Assembly (NCBI GenBank): GCA_019233755.1
Contig: JAFAMD010000013.1
Coordinates: forward strand, 87,361 to 151,360
Direction: 5' to 3'
DNA from: Acidobacteriaceae bacterium
GTDB lineage: Bacteria; Acidobacteriota; Terriglobia; Bryobacterales; Bryobacteraceae
DNA: 64,000 nucleotides
The stretch's first letter is position 1. Every line of letters starts with the position of its first letter. Positions 25,820 to 34,769 of the stretch are shown here, one piece after another. The translations under genes were made by a program, and so were the position numbers. The notes beneath the pieces are model-generated. The model was not told the origin of the DNA. It searched no databases and saw nothing but the letters and a program-made list of their open reading frames with translations.

Positions 25820-26907
25820 ACACCCATTTCCACGCCCACGGCCACAGAGATATCGAGAACAGCGTCGATCTGTTCAGCACGATGAGCATATGTGTGCTCC
25901 GCGAGCGCGCGCCGGTGTGCCGCCGCTCCAATCTTCCTGGCTTCATCGACAGTGAGCCTGCGCATCCATTCGACTACTTCTTCGCCATCTGATGCCACGA
26001 GAATCTCCTCGTCGGGTTCGAAAAACATGCCGATGCCTTCCCATGCATCCGTGATCATGCACGCTGCCGCGCCGGCGGCTTCGAACACCCGAGTAGCCGG
26101 AGAAAACCCGTACCTCGCCATGCTTTCGCGGGTGACGTTCAGCACAGCTCGCGGGGTTGAGTTGAACGCGTTATGATCGCGCGTGTACACGTGATCGTAG
26201 TACTTGATATTCGAACTCTTTCGCTTATCATTCCATCCTGAACCTCCGAGCAGAAAACGAAGCTCGGGCAGTTGTTCCGCTGGTTTAAGAAAGAACTCCT
26301 CCACGCGCGTTTCGCGATCCGGGAGCCGGTTTCCTAAGAATCCAAGGTCGCCTGAGTAGCGCTTGTCGGCCGCAACGGGAAAATGGGTGTGGGGATCCAG
26401 GGCGTTATAGATGGGGACGCACTGGCGGGCTCCAAGGGCGCGATAAGCCCGAATCACAGGATCTCCTCCCCCATACGTAAAGACCGCGTCATAACCCGGA
26501 ATCAAAGCGGCAAATGGATCAGCCGAGTTGTGGAATAGACGATCGAGCGTTGCGGGGGCATCCACGTCCCAAAACACGACCAGGTTGGACGCGCTCTTGA
26601 AAGCCAACACAGCCTTTTCTAACAGCTCATCGAACATGCCGATTCCACTTGCCTTAACAATCAGATCCGCGCCGCGCGCGCTGTCGACGGCCCGAAGCGC
26701 GGCATTGGGTTCAGCCGGATACACAACGACTTGTGCCCAGGCAGGGTCGGCGATATCACGATGCTGCTGCCGCTGCCAGGCGTCCGGCTCGTAAAACGCT
26801 ACGTTGTGTCCACGGTCGTGCATCGAGCGCACAATTCCGCGATAGTATGTCGCTGCACCATTCCAATAGGCCGATACAAGGCTGGAGCCAAAAAAAGCGA
26901 TGTCCAT
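25816..26907 (-). CDS. CgeB-family glycosyltransferase (copy 3)
   Basis: A 363-residue GT-B protein: MDIAFFGSSLVSAYWNGAAT at the start, VVFWDVDAPATLDRL in the middle, and TRVFEAAGAAACMITDAWEG with DEEILVASDGEEVVEWMR in the donor domain. It is clearly of the same family as copies 1 and 2 but more distant. The gene starts one base after copy 4 ends and overlaps copy 2 by 4 bases, so translation is tightly coupled. Sugar specificity unknown. Confidence 0.87.
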   Translation of the reverse strand: MDIAFFGSSLVSAYWNGAATYYRGIVRSMHDRGHNVAFYEPDAWQRQQHRDIADPAWAQVVVYPAEPNAALRAVDSARGADLIVKASGIGMFDELLEKAVLAFKSASNLVVFWDVDAPATLDRLFHNSADPFAALIPGYDAVFTYGGGDPVIRAYRALGARQCVPIYNALDPHTHFPVAADKRYSGDLGFLGNRLPDRETRVEEFFLKPAEQLPELRFLLGGSGWNDKRKSSNIKYYDHVYTRDHNAFNSTPRAVLNVTRESMARYGFSPATRVFEAAGAAACMITDAWEGIGMFFEPDEEILVASDGEEVVEWMRRLTVDEARKIGAAAHRRALAEHTYAHRAEQIDAVLDISVAVGVEMGV

Positions 26908-26908
26908 T

Positions 26909-28021
26909 CTATGTTTTCCCTTCCGGCACGCTCATTGCCACCGGCGATCCGATAAAGGAAAATAATTCGTCCACGCGATGAGCGCACGTGTGCCGGCTGC
27001 GAATCGTTTGAAGCGCGTGTGTGATGAGCCGGCTGCGAATTAGTGGTTGCTTTAGCAGAAGTTTGAGATGTGAGATCATCTCCTTGCCATTCCGCGCAAA
27101 CAGAAAATCTTCGCCCGGGCTGAACATGCGCTCCGAATCCTTCCAGGGCGCCGAGATCAACGGAATGCCGCACGCCATGGCCTCAAAAGGGCGAATGGTC
27201 GGAATGCCGGGAAGCGCTTCCACATAATGGTGGCGCGGAACATGCAGCGTCAGTTGGTATCGGGCGAAAACCTCCGGGACCTTATGATTCGGTAGCCACC
27301 CTCCATATTCAATTCCGGCTTCGGCAAGTTCGCGCAATGCTTCTTGGGGGTACCGAACGCCATAAACGCGAGCGCGTAATCGCAAGCTTCTTACCGGCTC
27401 GATCAGAAACTCGCGCAAGGTGTCTGCACGTTCGCCATCGCCCCAGTTGCCAATCCACACCAGGTCGCCGACTTTCTCAATCGAGGGCAATGGGCGGAAA
27501 ACCCGTATGTCGGCCGCTTCGTGCCACGTCCAAGCGTGGAGCCCCCATCCGAGGGCCCGATAAGCATTGCGAATCGCCGTGCCATAGGCAAGCACGCCAT
27601 CGAAGCAGCTCAAGTCATATGCGGCAATACCTTCTCGATCGCTCAGGCTGCGGTGATGCGTGTCATGGAAGAAAAGTTGATAATCGCGGCCAGCCCTATG
27701 CCGTCCGATGCGGGCGACCAGTTCCGGTGGATTCCACTCATGCACCATGACCACATCCGCGCCCCAAAGAGCTTGGTTGAGATCGAGAGTTCGATCGTCG
27801 TAAAGAGCGCTGCGCAATTGCGGAAACGCCTTGTGGAAATTCTCGATCGCGCCTTGCCCGTGCTCCCGCAGAAGGTTTTGTCGGCTCCACCCGCTTTCCG
27901 GCTCAAAGATGGCCAGCTCGTGACCTCGGCTGAGCAGTTCCGACGCGATGCCGCGCAAAAAGTGCGCATTGCCATTATTCCAATCCGACACGAGTGAATG
28001 TGTGAAGATTACGAAGCGCAA
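26909..28021 (-). CDS. CgeB-family glycosyltransferase (copy 4)
   Basis: A 370-residue GT-B protein: MRFVIFTHSLVSDWNNGNAH at the start, LFFHDTHHRSLSDREGIAAY, LVWIGNWGDGERADTLREFL, and TIRPFEAMACGIPLISAPWK in the donor domain. It is the most divergent of the four CgeB-like proteins; the DTHHR segment replaces the YDIDTP segment of copies 1-2. Its start overlaps the GT4 gene upstream by 13 bases. Confidence 0.86.
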   Translation of the reverse strand: MRFVIFTHSLVSDWNNGNAHFLRGIASELLSRGHELAIFEPESGWSRQNLLREHGQGAIENFHKAFPQLRSALYDDRTLDLNQALWGADVVMVHEWNPPELVARIGRHRAGRDYQLFFHDTHHRSLSDREGIAAYDLSCFDGVLAYGTAIRNAYRALGWGLHAWTWHEAADIRVFRPLPSIEKVGDLVWIGNWGDGERADTLREFLIEPVRSLRLRARVYGVRYPQEALRELAEAGIEYGGWLPNHKVPEVFARYQLTLHVPRHHYVEALPGIPTIRPFEAMACGIPLISAPWKDSERMFSPGEDFLFARNGKEMISHLKLLLKQPLIRSRLITHALQTIRSRHTCAHRVDELFSFIGSPVAMSVPEGKT

Positions 28022-29133
28022 GCATGCCTCCTCGTGTGGCGCCCGTGCTTTGCAAGTGCAGATTGATAGGCACAGAGATATTCCGTGACCATCCGCGACT
28101 CCGTGAATTCAGATGCGCGGCTCAGAGCGCGCCTCGACATTTTCGCGCGATAGATCGAGTCGTGCATGAGTCGCTGCAACACCGTTTTGAGAGCGTCTGC
28201 ATCATTCGGAGCGACAAAGGCCGCGGCATCCTGCCAGATCTCACGCAGACTAGCGATATCGCCTAACACCAGTGCGCATCCCGACATCGCTGCTTCGAGA
28301 ACAGACAGTCCAAAGGGCTCATAGCGCGCTGGCGACACATAGATCGCCGCACGCGCATACCATTCGGACAATTCCACCGGGCTCAAATGTCCCAGTAAAC
28401 GGCAACCAGGCAGCACTGTTTCGTCTCCGTTGGGACTCCGCGGATCTCCTGCCAAAAAGACAGGCCAGGATAGCTGCGGCGCGAGACCTGCGAGTATCTT
28501 CGCGTTCTTTGCCTCGTCCCAAAGCCGCCCGACACTTAGAATCAAAGGCTTCTTTTCCTGAATCCGGAATCCTCCCGGCCTGCGTCCGTTGTAGATAGCA
28601 AAACCACTCTCGATCTCAATTGCATAGTGTTTGCCGATCGCAGCTAGCGCGACATGGGAAGGCGCCGTAATAATAGTTGCCGATTTGAGGGAGGATTCCA
28701 CTACCTGCTGGTAATGGCGCCACTCTGGCGGAAGCGGCGACTGCTTTACTGCCGCCCACCAGGATGCGACGCAGGAATGCACGGTCGTCACAACGGGTAT
28801 CTTCCAAGGAAGATCGCCATGGCACAGAGTATTCATGTGAATTAAATCAGGGCGTTCCGTCAATGCAACCCCGGTTAACCACTGTCCCGCTCTCTTTATG
28901 TCCGGCCACGGCGCCTCCATCCATTCGAGCTTCGAGCTATGGTGGATCCATGTCAGCCCGGTCATAGCGCGAGCTGAGCGTATTTGAAAATCGGCAGCGG
29001 ACGGTCCGAAAGTCGCAAGACAAACCTCCAGCCCCCGCCTAATCAAGCCCTCGGCCAATTCCAACGTGAACGTCCACACTCCCCCTACCGTGTCTCCTGT
29101 GAGCAGAATGCGCTTGAGTCGCCGGTAGGCCAT
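28009..29133 (-). CDS. Glycosyltransferase family 4 protein
   Basis: A 374-residue GT4 enzyme. It begins MAYRRLKRILLTGDTVGGVW TFTLELA. The donor domain has ILSVGRLWDEAKNAKILAGL and the E-x7-E region YEPFGLSVLEAAMSGCALVL. HTTVHSC-like sequence (VVTTVHSCVASWW) marks the acceptor side. It lies 7 bases after the radical SAM gene and overlaps CgeB copy 4 by 13 bases. Confidence 0.9.
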   Translation of the reverse strand: MAYRRLKRILLTGDTVGGVWTFTLELAEGLIRRGLEVCLATFGPSAADFQIRSARAMTGLTWIHHSSKLEWMEAPWPDIKRAGQWLTGVALTERPDLIHMNTLCHGDLPWKIPVVTTVHSCVASWWAAVKQSPLPPEWRHYQQVVESSLKSATIITAPSHVALAAIGKHYAIEIESGFAIYNGRRPGGFRIQEKKPLILSVGRLWDEAKNAKILAGLAPQLSWPVFLAGDPRSPNGDETVLPGCRLLGHLSPVELSEWYARAAIYVSPARYEPFGLSVLEAAMSGCALVLGDIASLREIWQDAAAFVAPNDADALKTVLQRLMHDSIYRAKMSRRALSRASEFTESRMVTEYLCAYQSALAKHGRHTRRHACAS

Positions 29134-29140
29134 CGAGTTA

Positions 29141-30415
29141 TTAGCGAGCCTCCAGTTGAACTAACGGTGCGGGGCGCTGCTCTTGAATGTCACTGAATTC
29201 GTCAAACTGATTCAGGTAAAACTCGTGTGCACGCTCCCAGGCATTATCATCGGGTCGGCCCCAGCGTTGGGTGTAGTCGGGAGAGCCTGGGTAAGGGAAC
29301 AGCGGTACAGGCTTGTTGGCCCAAACGCCATGTTCTTGGAGGCTTTGCCGCCAAGCTTCTACCTCTTCAGGCTCATCGGCTTGGCAGTCCAAAAGGTTTG
29401 CCTGGACGAAGGGCACGCGCTTCCTCGCATAGAGCAACCGTTCCGTGATCTCACTCGTCGAGAGCTTGCATTTTTTCTGCAGCAGATCGCGACCAGCCGG
29501 GGTAATGCTTTCCACGCCAGCTTCGATAGATACACAGCCCGCTTTCCCGAGCAGATCGATCATCTCGTGAGTCCAAAGGTCGATTCGCGTCTGAATGCCA
29601 AACTTGATTCGGCGCGCGTCAATCATCTCCAAGACCGGCCGATAGGCGAGGAAAATTTCATCGATGAAGTACACGTACTCGATCCCCGCGGCGACGAGCC
29701 CATCAAGCTCACGTGCCACTGTCTCAATCGGCCTCCGCCTGAACGCATTGCGGAAGTTATCTTTCGCACAGAACGTGCAGTGATAAGGGCATCCGCGGGA
29801 TGTTTCTATTTCTGCGCCCGGTCCCACAGGCGAGGCGTCGAAACGATGATGATGGTGGGAATGCCGTGCGATAGTCTTCGAATCCCAATGAACGTCCGGC
29901 AGTTCATTCATGTTTGAGGCATGCGGATCACCCTGTACGCGCACGCCACTCTCTGATCTGTAACAAATGGACGCTGTAGCTGACCAATCGTCGGCGAGCT
30001 TGGGCAGAATCTCCTCGCATTCACCTATCACCACCACATCGGCGCCGAGTTTCCTCAATGCGGCAGTTGGTGTGGTCGAGCCATGAGGGCCCACACCAAC
30101 TAACTTGCAGGGCAGATCGTGCAGCACATTCATGACTTGTCGAGGCACACGCAACTCAGGCGGAGCGCACCGCCAAAACAAATAACTAGGCGCGGTCGTA
30201 ACCACGGCAAAATCGGAATCGAATTCACTAACGCTTGCGCGAATTTGCTCTAGTGTCAGGTCGTTGAGATGAGCATCCACGATTTGAGCCTCGTGACCAG
30301 CCCGTTCAAGCAGCACGCGAGAGTAGCCCAACTCCAATGGAAGGTGAGGTTCACGGCAACCGAAGTAAATGCTGCGATCGAAGTCCCACCGAGGATTAAT
30401 GAGCGAGAACCGCAC
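29141..30415 (-). CDS. B12-binding radical SAM protein (TIGR04295-like)
   Basis: A 424-residue protein with an N-terminal cobalamin-binding Rossmann-like domain (residues 1 to about 150; QIVDAHLND has the Asp-x-His of the B12 motif) and a radical SAM barrel with the iron-sulphur motif RGCPYHCTFCAKDNF (Cys-x3-Cys-x2-Cys). VVVIGECEEILPKL and SPGSPDY-like sequence (FPYPGSPDY) are typical of this group. Class B enzymes often methylate unactivated carbon or remodel rings; the reaction here is unknown. The GTG at 30415 has GGAG 8 bases upstream. I recall the family as part of a conserved oligosaccharide cassette. Confidence 0.87.
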   Translation of the reverse strand: MRFSLINPRWDFDRSIYFGCREPHLPLELGYSRVLLERAGHEAQIVDAHLNDLTLEQIRASVSEFDSDFAVVTTAPSYLFWRCAPPELRVPRQVMNVLHDLPCKLVGVGPHGSTTPTAALRKLGADVVVIGECEEILPKLADDWSATASICYRSESGVRVQGDPHASNMNELPDVHWDSKTIARHSHHHHRFDASPVGPGAEIETSRGCPYHCTFCAKDNFRNAFRRRPIETVARELDGLVAAGIEYVYFIDEIFLAYRPVLEMIDARRIKFGIQTRIDLWTHEMIDLLGKAGCVSIEAGVESITPAGRDLLQKKCKLSTSEITERLLYARKRVPFVQANLLDCQADEPEEVEAWRQSLQEHGVWANKPVPLFPYPGSPDYTQRWGRPDDNAWERAHEFYLNQFDEFSDIQEQRPAPLVQLEAR

Positions 30416-32429
30416 GATGGACTCCTCTCTCTGTTTGGCGCATATTGGGTCTGTACGATTCGACCAGCCAGTCATACAGCCGCTGCACTCCTTCACGGAC
30501 GCTTACTCTTGCAGCCCAGCCTGTCGCCGCCTTAAACTTTCGAGTATCTGATACGTAGTAGCGCTGATCGCCAATCCGCCAATCGTCCTTCCGTACTTCC
30601 GGCATGCGATTTTGCAGAGTCCCGATTAAATCCAGCAGTTCCGTAAGACTGATTGTGTTTCCTAATCCGCCGCCAATGTTGAAGGCCTGGCCGGATAGCG
30701 TGTGACTGTTTGCCTGAGCCAGCAGGAACGCGTCCACCAGATCGTCCACGAATAAAACATCGCGAACCTGCAGGCCGTCGCCGCAAATGGTAATTGGTTC
30801 GCCTTTGATTGCCTGTATCAGAAAATGCGCGATCCAGCCCTGATCTTCCGTGCCCATTTGATGGAGCCCGTAGATGCAGCTCATACGGAACACAATGGCA
30901 GGAATGTTGAAGGTACGCGCATAGTCGAGAACGTATTGATCAGCCGCGCCTTTTGAGCAGCCGTATGGACTATGAAAATCGAGCGGCCTTTCTTCGTTGA
31001 TACCCGTCCGCAGGGCTGCGTCAAACGGCTGATACCGCGTCGAATTTCTTTGCAGACAGAGATCCGAAAGCGCGCCGTAAACTTTATTAGTCGAAGTGAA
31101 AACCAGCGGCGGCGGGTTATTCATTCCTCTAATGACCTCCAGCAGATTCAGAGTGCCGCCTATGTTTATCTCGTAGTCATCCCGCGGCTTTAAGAGGCTT
31201 GTCGTCACCGCTACCTGCGCGGCAAAATGAAAGACTCTGCCTGCAGAGAGCACTGCGGATTTGAGTCCGGCGGCGTCGCGTACATCTCCGACTTCCATGC
31301 GCACCTTGTTGCCGTGTTTCTCGCGGAGCCACGTTACGTTGCAACCCACGCCTTGCCTCGACAGGTTGTCATAGAGCGTGACCTCGCAGCCTTCCGTAAG
31401 TAAGCGATCGGCCAAGTTGGTGCCAATAAAACCTGCGCCGCCCGTGATCAAAACACGCGTTTCGCTTCCGCCGGACTGTGGCCGTACAAACCGTGCAGAC
31501 TCCTTCACCGATTTCAGTCCACCCTCTGACCAAAGCCGGAACAGTAACTTGGGACTTGAATCCGCGTGGAGAAGCCCATAGTGGTAGTCACGTTCATCAG
31601 AATGGAGGGAGTCAGGACTCCCCGTTATGGCCGGTTTGTCGAAAACTTCCTGCCAGTACACTCGCTCTACTGGAGCATTCATAGCGTCAGCAAAGGCCCA
31701 CACTTGAGCCTTCTCGTTCCCTCGCCATGTGGAGAAGCCCGTTTGCGTGATCCAAATCTCAGGATTCGCGCCAAGCCGATCCAGGCATCTCCGCACATCC
31801 CCGACTTCCTGTTCCCAGCCGCGCCAGCCGAACTCCGGGCTGCTCGGAAACCCGTGTACACCGACAGCATCGATGTGGGAGAGTACGCCACGCTCGCACA
31901 TTAAGTCGAACCATTGCGGATTGGAGGGCCATAGACCGGGAAGAACCGCCCTTTTGCCTCGCTTGCGAATCCAATAGGCGGCGCCGCCGATCATCTCGCT
32001 GAAGATTCGCCAGCCTGGATCCATGCGCGAATCCCATTCATCGGGATGATTTGGATGGTTCCACAGCTCCAGCCATTCAAACAGACCGCCGAAGCGCGTG
32101 ATCATCACATCGATGAAGTCGGCGTAGGCCTTGGGAGTCCGTGGGGGCGAGGAGAACTTCGGCGCCATCCCGAGTGACGGCGGCGTGTAAAGAAAGCAGG
32201 GTAGAACGTTGACGTCAGCAGCGAGCCGAGGGAGCAGCCAAGCGTACCAACCGTCCCCCTCAGATGTGTACCAATCCGCCCAGCATATGCCGGTACGCAT
32301 CTCACGCACCCCCAGGGTACGTACTTTTGCGAGGACGTTCTCCACTCGTTGATATTCCCCAGGCCGGAACCACTCCACTAGACCTGGCCGCGGGCCGCTC
32401 CCTTGATCTGTTTTGTTGCGGGCTCTCAT
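30396..32429 (-). CDS. Glycosidase-like domain fused to NAD-dependent sugar epimerase
   Basis: A 677-residue two-domain protein. Residues about 15-305 are a beta-xylosidase-like TIM barrel in normal order, homologous to the permuted protein at 22488. Its acid/base motif reads WNHPN (His125 in place of Glu) and its nucleophile motif reads ITQTG (Gln229 in place of Glu), so hydrolysis by the usual mechanism is unlikely. Residues about 325-677 are an extended SDR: VLITGGAGFIGTNLADRLL, TSTNKVYG and the catalytic YGCSK, close to CDP-tyvelose/UDP-glucose-type epimerases. Overlaps its neighbours by 4 and 20 bases. Confidence 0.85.
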   Translation of the reverse strand: MRARNKTDQGSGPRPGLVEWFRPGEYQRVENVLAKVRTLGVREMRTGICWADWYTSEGDGWYAWLLPRLAADVNVLPCFLYTPPSLGMAPKFSSPPRTPKAYADFIDVMITRFGGLFEWLELWNHPNHPDEWDSRMDPGWRIFSEMIGGAAYWIRKRGKRAVLPGLWPSNPQWFDLMCERGVLSHIDAVGVHGFPSSPEFGWRGWEQEVGDVRRCLDRLGANPEIWITQTGFSTWRGNEKAQVWAFADAMNAPVERVYWQEVFDKPAITGSPDSLHSDERDYHYGLLHADSSPKLLFRLWSEGGLKSVKESARFVRPQSGGSETRVLITGGAGFIGTNLADRLLTEGCEVTLYDNLSRQGVGCNVTWLREKHGNKVRMEVGDVRDAAGLKSAVLSAGRVFHFAAQVAVTTSLLKPRDDYEINIGGTLNLLEVIRGMNNPPPLVFTSTNKVYGALSDLCLQRNSTRYQPFDAALRTGINEERPLDFHSPYGCSKGAADQYVLDYARTFNIPAIVFRMSCIYGLHQMGTEDQGWIAHFLIQAIKGEPITICGDGLQVRDVLFVDDLVDAFLLAQANSHTLSGQAFNIGGGLGNTISLTELLDLIGTLQNRMPEVRKDDWRIGDQRYYVSDTRKFKAATGWAARVSVREGVQRLYDWLVESYRPNMRQTERGVHRAVLAH

Positions 32430-33547
32430 ATCATCAAACCTCTGACAGCAAGCTCCTCACGTGCTTCAATAGCCCGATCCGATGCTTTCCGGCCTTCTAG
32501 CCATACTGCGAGATCATCTAAGCCCTGCTCGATCTCGATCGAGGGTCTCCACCCGAGAGCGCTTCTGGCGCGGGAAATATCGGCAAAACAATGCCGAATA
32601 TCCCCGACCCGGTACTTGCCGGTGATTTCCGGTTCTAAGTCCCTTGATCCCAGGCACCGGATCGTTCTGCGTGCGATTTCCTCCACAGTCATCGCTTGGC
32701 CAGAAGAAATGTTGAAAGCCTCGCCATCAACGTGTTCTGATTCGAGCGCTAGCCTGCATGCCGACGCCACATCGTAGACGCTCACAAAGTCTCTCTTCTG
32801 CCGGCCATCCTCATAGATCAAGGGAGCCCTTCCATTCAAAACGCGTGCGGCAAAATTGCTCAGCACGCCGGTATAAGGATTCGAGAGCGCCTGATAAGGC
32901 CCATATGTGTTGAAAAAGCGCAGCGCGGCGGCGCGCATGCCATAAGCGCTTGAGAGCATCAGTGTCATCCTTTCCTGGTCGTATTTCGAAAGCGCATACA
33001 CCGAAGCTAGTGCAGGAGTCTTATCTTCCGGAGTCGGAACAGGAATCAGCGGTCTGCCTAGTCCATCTGTGATTTCCCATCTCGCTGCTCTTAACTGATC
33101 AAGAGTACGGGCAGGAGCAGCCTCAGGAATTCCATCCGCATTCAGATAGAGACCTTCGCCATAGACACTCATGCTTGAGGCGACCACAACGGCTTCTACT
33201 GGCTTCGCGCTCAAGACTTGCATAAGCGTGGCTGTGCCGCCGTTGTTGACGCTGGTATATTCTTCAATCTGATACATGCTCTGACCCACGCCGACTAGGG
33301 CGACCAGGTGGATCACAGCATCGATTCCTCGCAATGCTCGAGAGAGCAACTGTGAATTGCGAATGTCGCCTATAACCAATTCAACCTCTGAATCAAGGTA
33401 GTCAGGCCTGCCTCCGATAGGACCGTGAACCTGAGGCACAAGAGCGTCGAGCACGCGAACACGGTAACCATGCTCCAGGAGCTCGTTTGAAACGTGAGCG
33501 CCTATGAAGCCAGCGCCACCCGTAATCAGTACGGATTTATGTGACAT
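32426..33547 (-). CDS. NAD-dependent epimerase/dehydratase
   Basis: A 373-residue extended SDR, first gene of the minus-strand glycan operon. NAD loop: VLITGGAGFIGAHVSNELLE; catalytic Tyr-x3-Lys in ASVYALSKYDQER; ALRFFNTYGPYQALSNPYTG is typical of UDP-glucose 4-epimerase-like enzymes. An insertion of about 40 residues around ITDGLGRPLIPVPTPEDKTP precedes the active site. It probably makes the activated sugar used by the operon's transferases. It ends overlapping the fusion gene by 4 bases. No convincing promoter was found upstream. Confidence 0.9.
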   Translation of the reverse strand: MSHKSVLITGGAGFIGAHVSNELLEHGYRVRVLDALVPQVHGPIGGRPDYLDSEVELVIGDIRNSQLLSRALRGIDAVIHLVALVGVGQSMYQIEEYTSVNNGGTATLMQVLSAKPVEAVVVASSMSVYGEGLYLNADGIPEAAPARTLDQLRAARWEITDGLGRPLIPVPTPEDKTPALASVYALSKYDQERMTLMLSSAYGMRAAALRFFNTYGPYQALSNPYTGVLSNFAARVLNGRAPLIYEDGRQKRDFVSVYDVASACRLALESEHVDGEAFNISSGQAMTVEEIARRTIRCLGSRDLEPEITGKYRVGDIRHCFADISRARSALGWRPSIEIEQGLDDLAVWLEGRKASDRAIEAREELAVRGLMI

Positions 33548-34769
33548 CCGATTTTCCCTGAACGAATTTGTAGAAAGACTCTCTAACTGCCGCCGAGCAA
33601 GCGAGTGCTAAACCTGGATGATAGTTTCACCCGGCAAATTGCATGAATCTTACGGTGCAGGCCCTGATTGCTTCAAACGGTTACAGTGCGAAGAAGGCTC
33701 AGTGAGAGGATTCCCACTCAGCCAAGCGAACTCCTCAACGTGCGCGGCGCATTCTGCATTGCTCGAAGAAGAATAAGTCGAGTACCACATCTCCATTTTG
33801 CGAATCCCGCGCTCTTGCTGATTCGGGAGATAAATTCCTGCGAGTCTGCACCGTCGGCGCCCGCCAATCCAATTCGCAAAACAAGCAATCCTTCTATCCC
33901 ATTGCTGATCCGTATTTGTGAGACATTCCTTTTGCTCGATGGATATTCGGTGCCCCGGCTGTGTTACACGGTACAAATACGGGGAGCTATCGTGACCCTT
34001 CCAGCGGCGAAAGAAGCCGTAACCCGTATCAATCGGAGTCAACGACCAAGCGACGTTCCGGTCGTTGCTTATTCCGCTTGTTGCATCGCCCCAAACCCCA
34101 GCGAATTAGTTATGACGCCGTGGCGCTCAACACAACCTACGGATACGTGCTCGGTTGGGTGCCTGCCTTACAGTGGCTGCGATATTCTCAAAGCTTCTAT
34201 AAATTCTAAGCGGCGTTCTAACTTGTCACAATTTGTGACGCCCGGAGCGCTTTCTCTTCAATACTGGGTAAGAATTTCCGTGCGCTCTTACGGCTGTTCG
34301 AATTTCCTGATCGTACAGACACTGACAAAACCCCGAGGTGGGAATTACGGTAAGGCAAGACCAGATCTATTGGACCAGACATAGAGAATCGATGCTTTCA
34401 CTATCTTGGCGCTCCGAAACGTTTCCCGCAGCCAGGAGTCTCGTTGTGCCGAGCATTGCTGCAGGCCGTCGGCTTCGCTCTGATTTACTGGTGCGGTTTC
34501 CCGAGGAGATGTTTCCGGCGCAAAACACCCTCTGTGGACGACACTGTACTCCTCTTGGAAGTTACGACTACTCTTAGGTTCGGAGATATATTGCCGAAGA
34601 CCCGATGGATTCGGCTATTGATGACGCTTCAGGCACTGACTGGACTCATTCGATCTCATTCGACTGGCGTTGACTTTATCCATTCCCCAATCACTTAGCA
34701 ATTTCGTTCCGATCGTCCGCACTCTTCGTTAGCGGAAGCGCCCCCGGATCTGCAGGGTGGTGCGACATC
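33548..34769. other. Gene-poor interval between the glycan and XoxF operons
   Basis: About 1.2 kb with no recognisable gene, between the divergent glycan and alcohol-oxidation operons, so both promoters should lie here. Open frames exist on both strands but overlap each other and match no family. The best candidate is on the minus strand (33650-34042, TTG start, about 130 residues, Trp- and Arg-rich), and I would not call it. A 15-bp palindrome lies at 34226-34240. Confidence 0.5.
34226..34240. promoter_or_regulatory. 15-bp palindrome, possible operator
   Basis: GTCACAATTTGTGAC is a perfect inverted repeat of 7-bp arms around a single T. It resembles CRP/FNR-class sites in its GTGAC arms but not in spacing. 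It lies 530 bases before the xoxF start and about 680 bases from the epimerase start. Confidence 0.4.

Noticed and set aside
33668..34384. Plus-strand frame of 238 codons in the gene-poor interval
   Set aside because: No ribosome binding site, no family motif, and odd composition; overlaps the minus-strand candidate.
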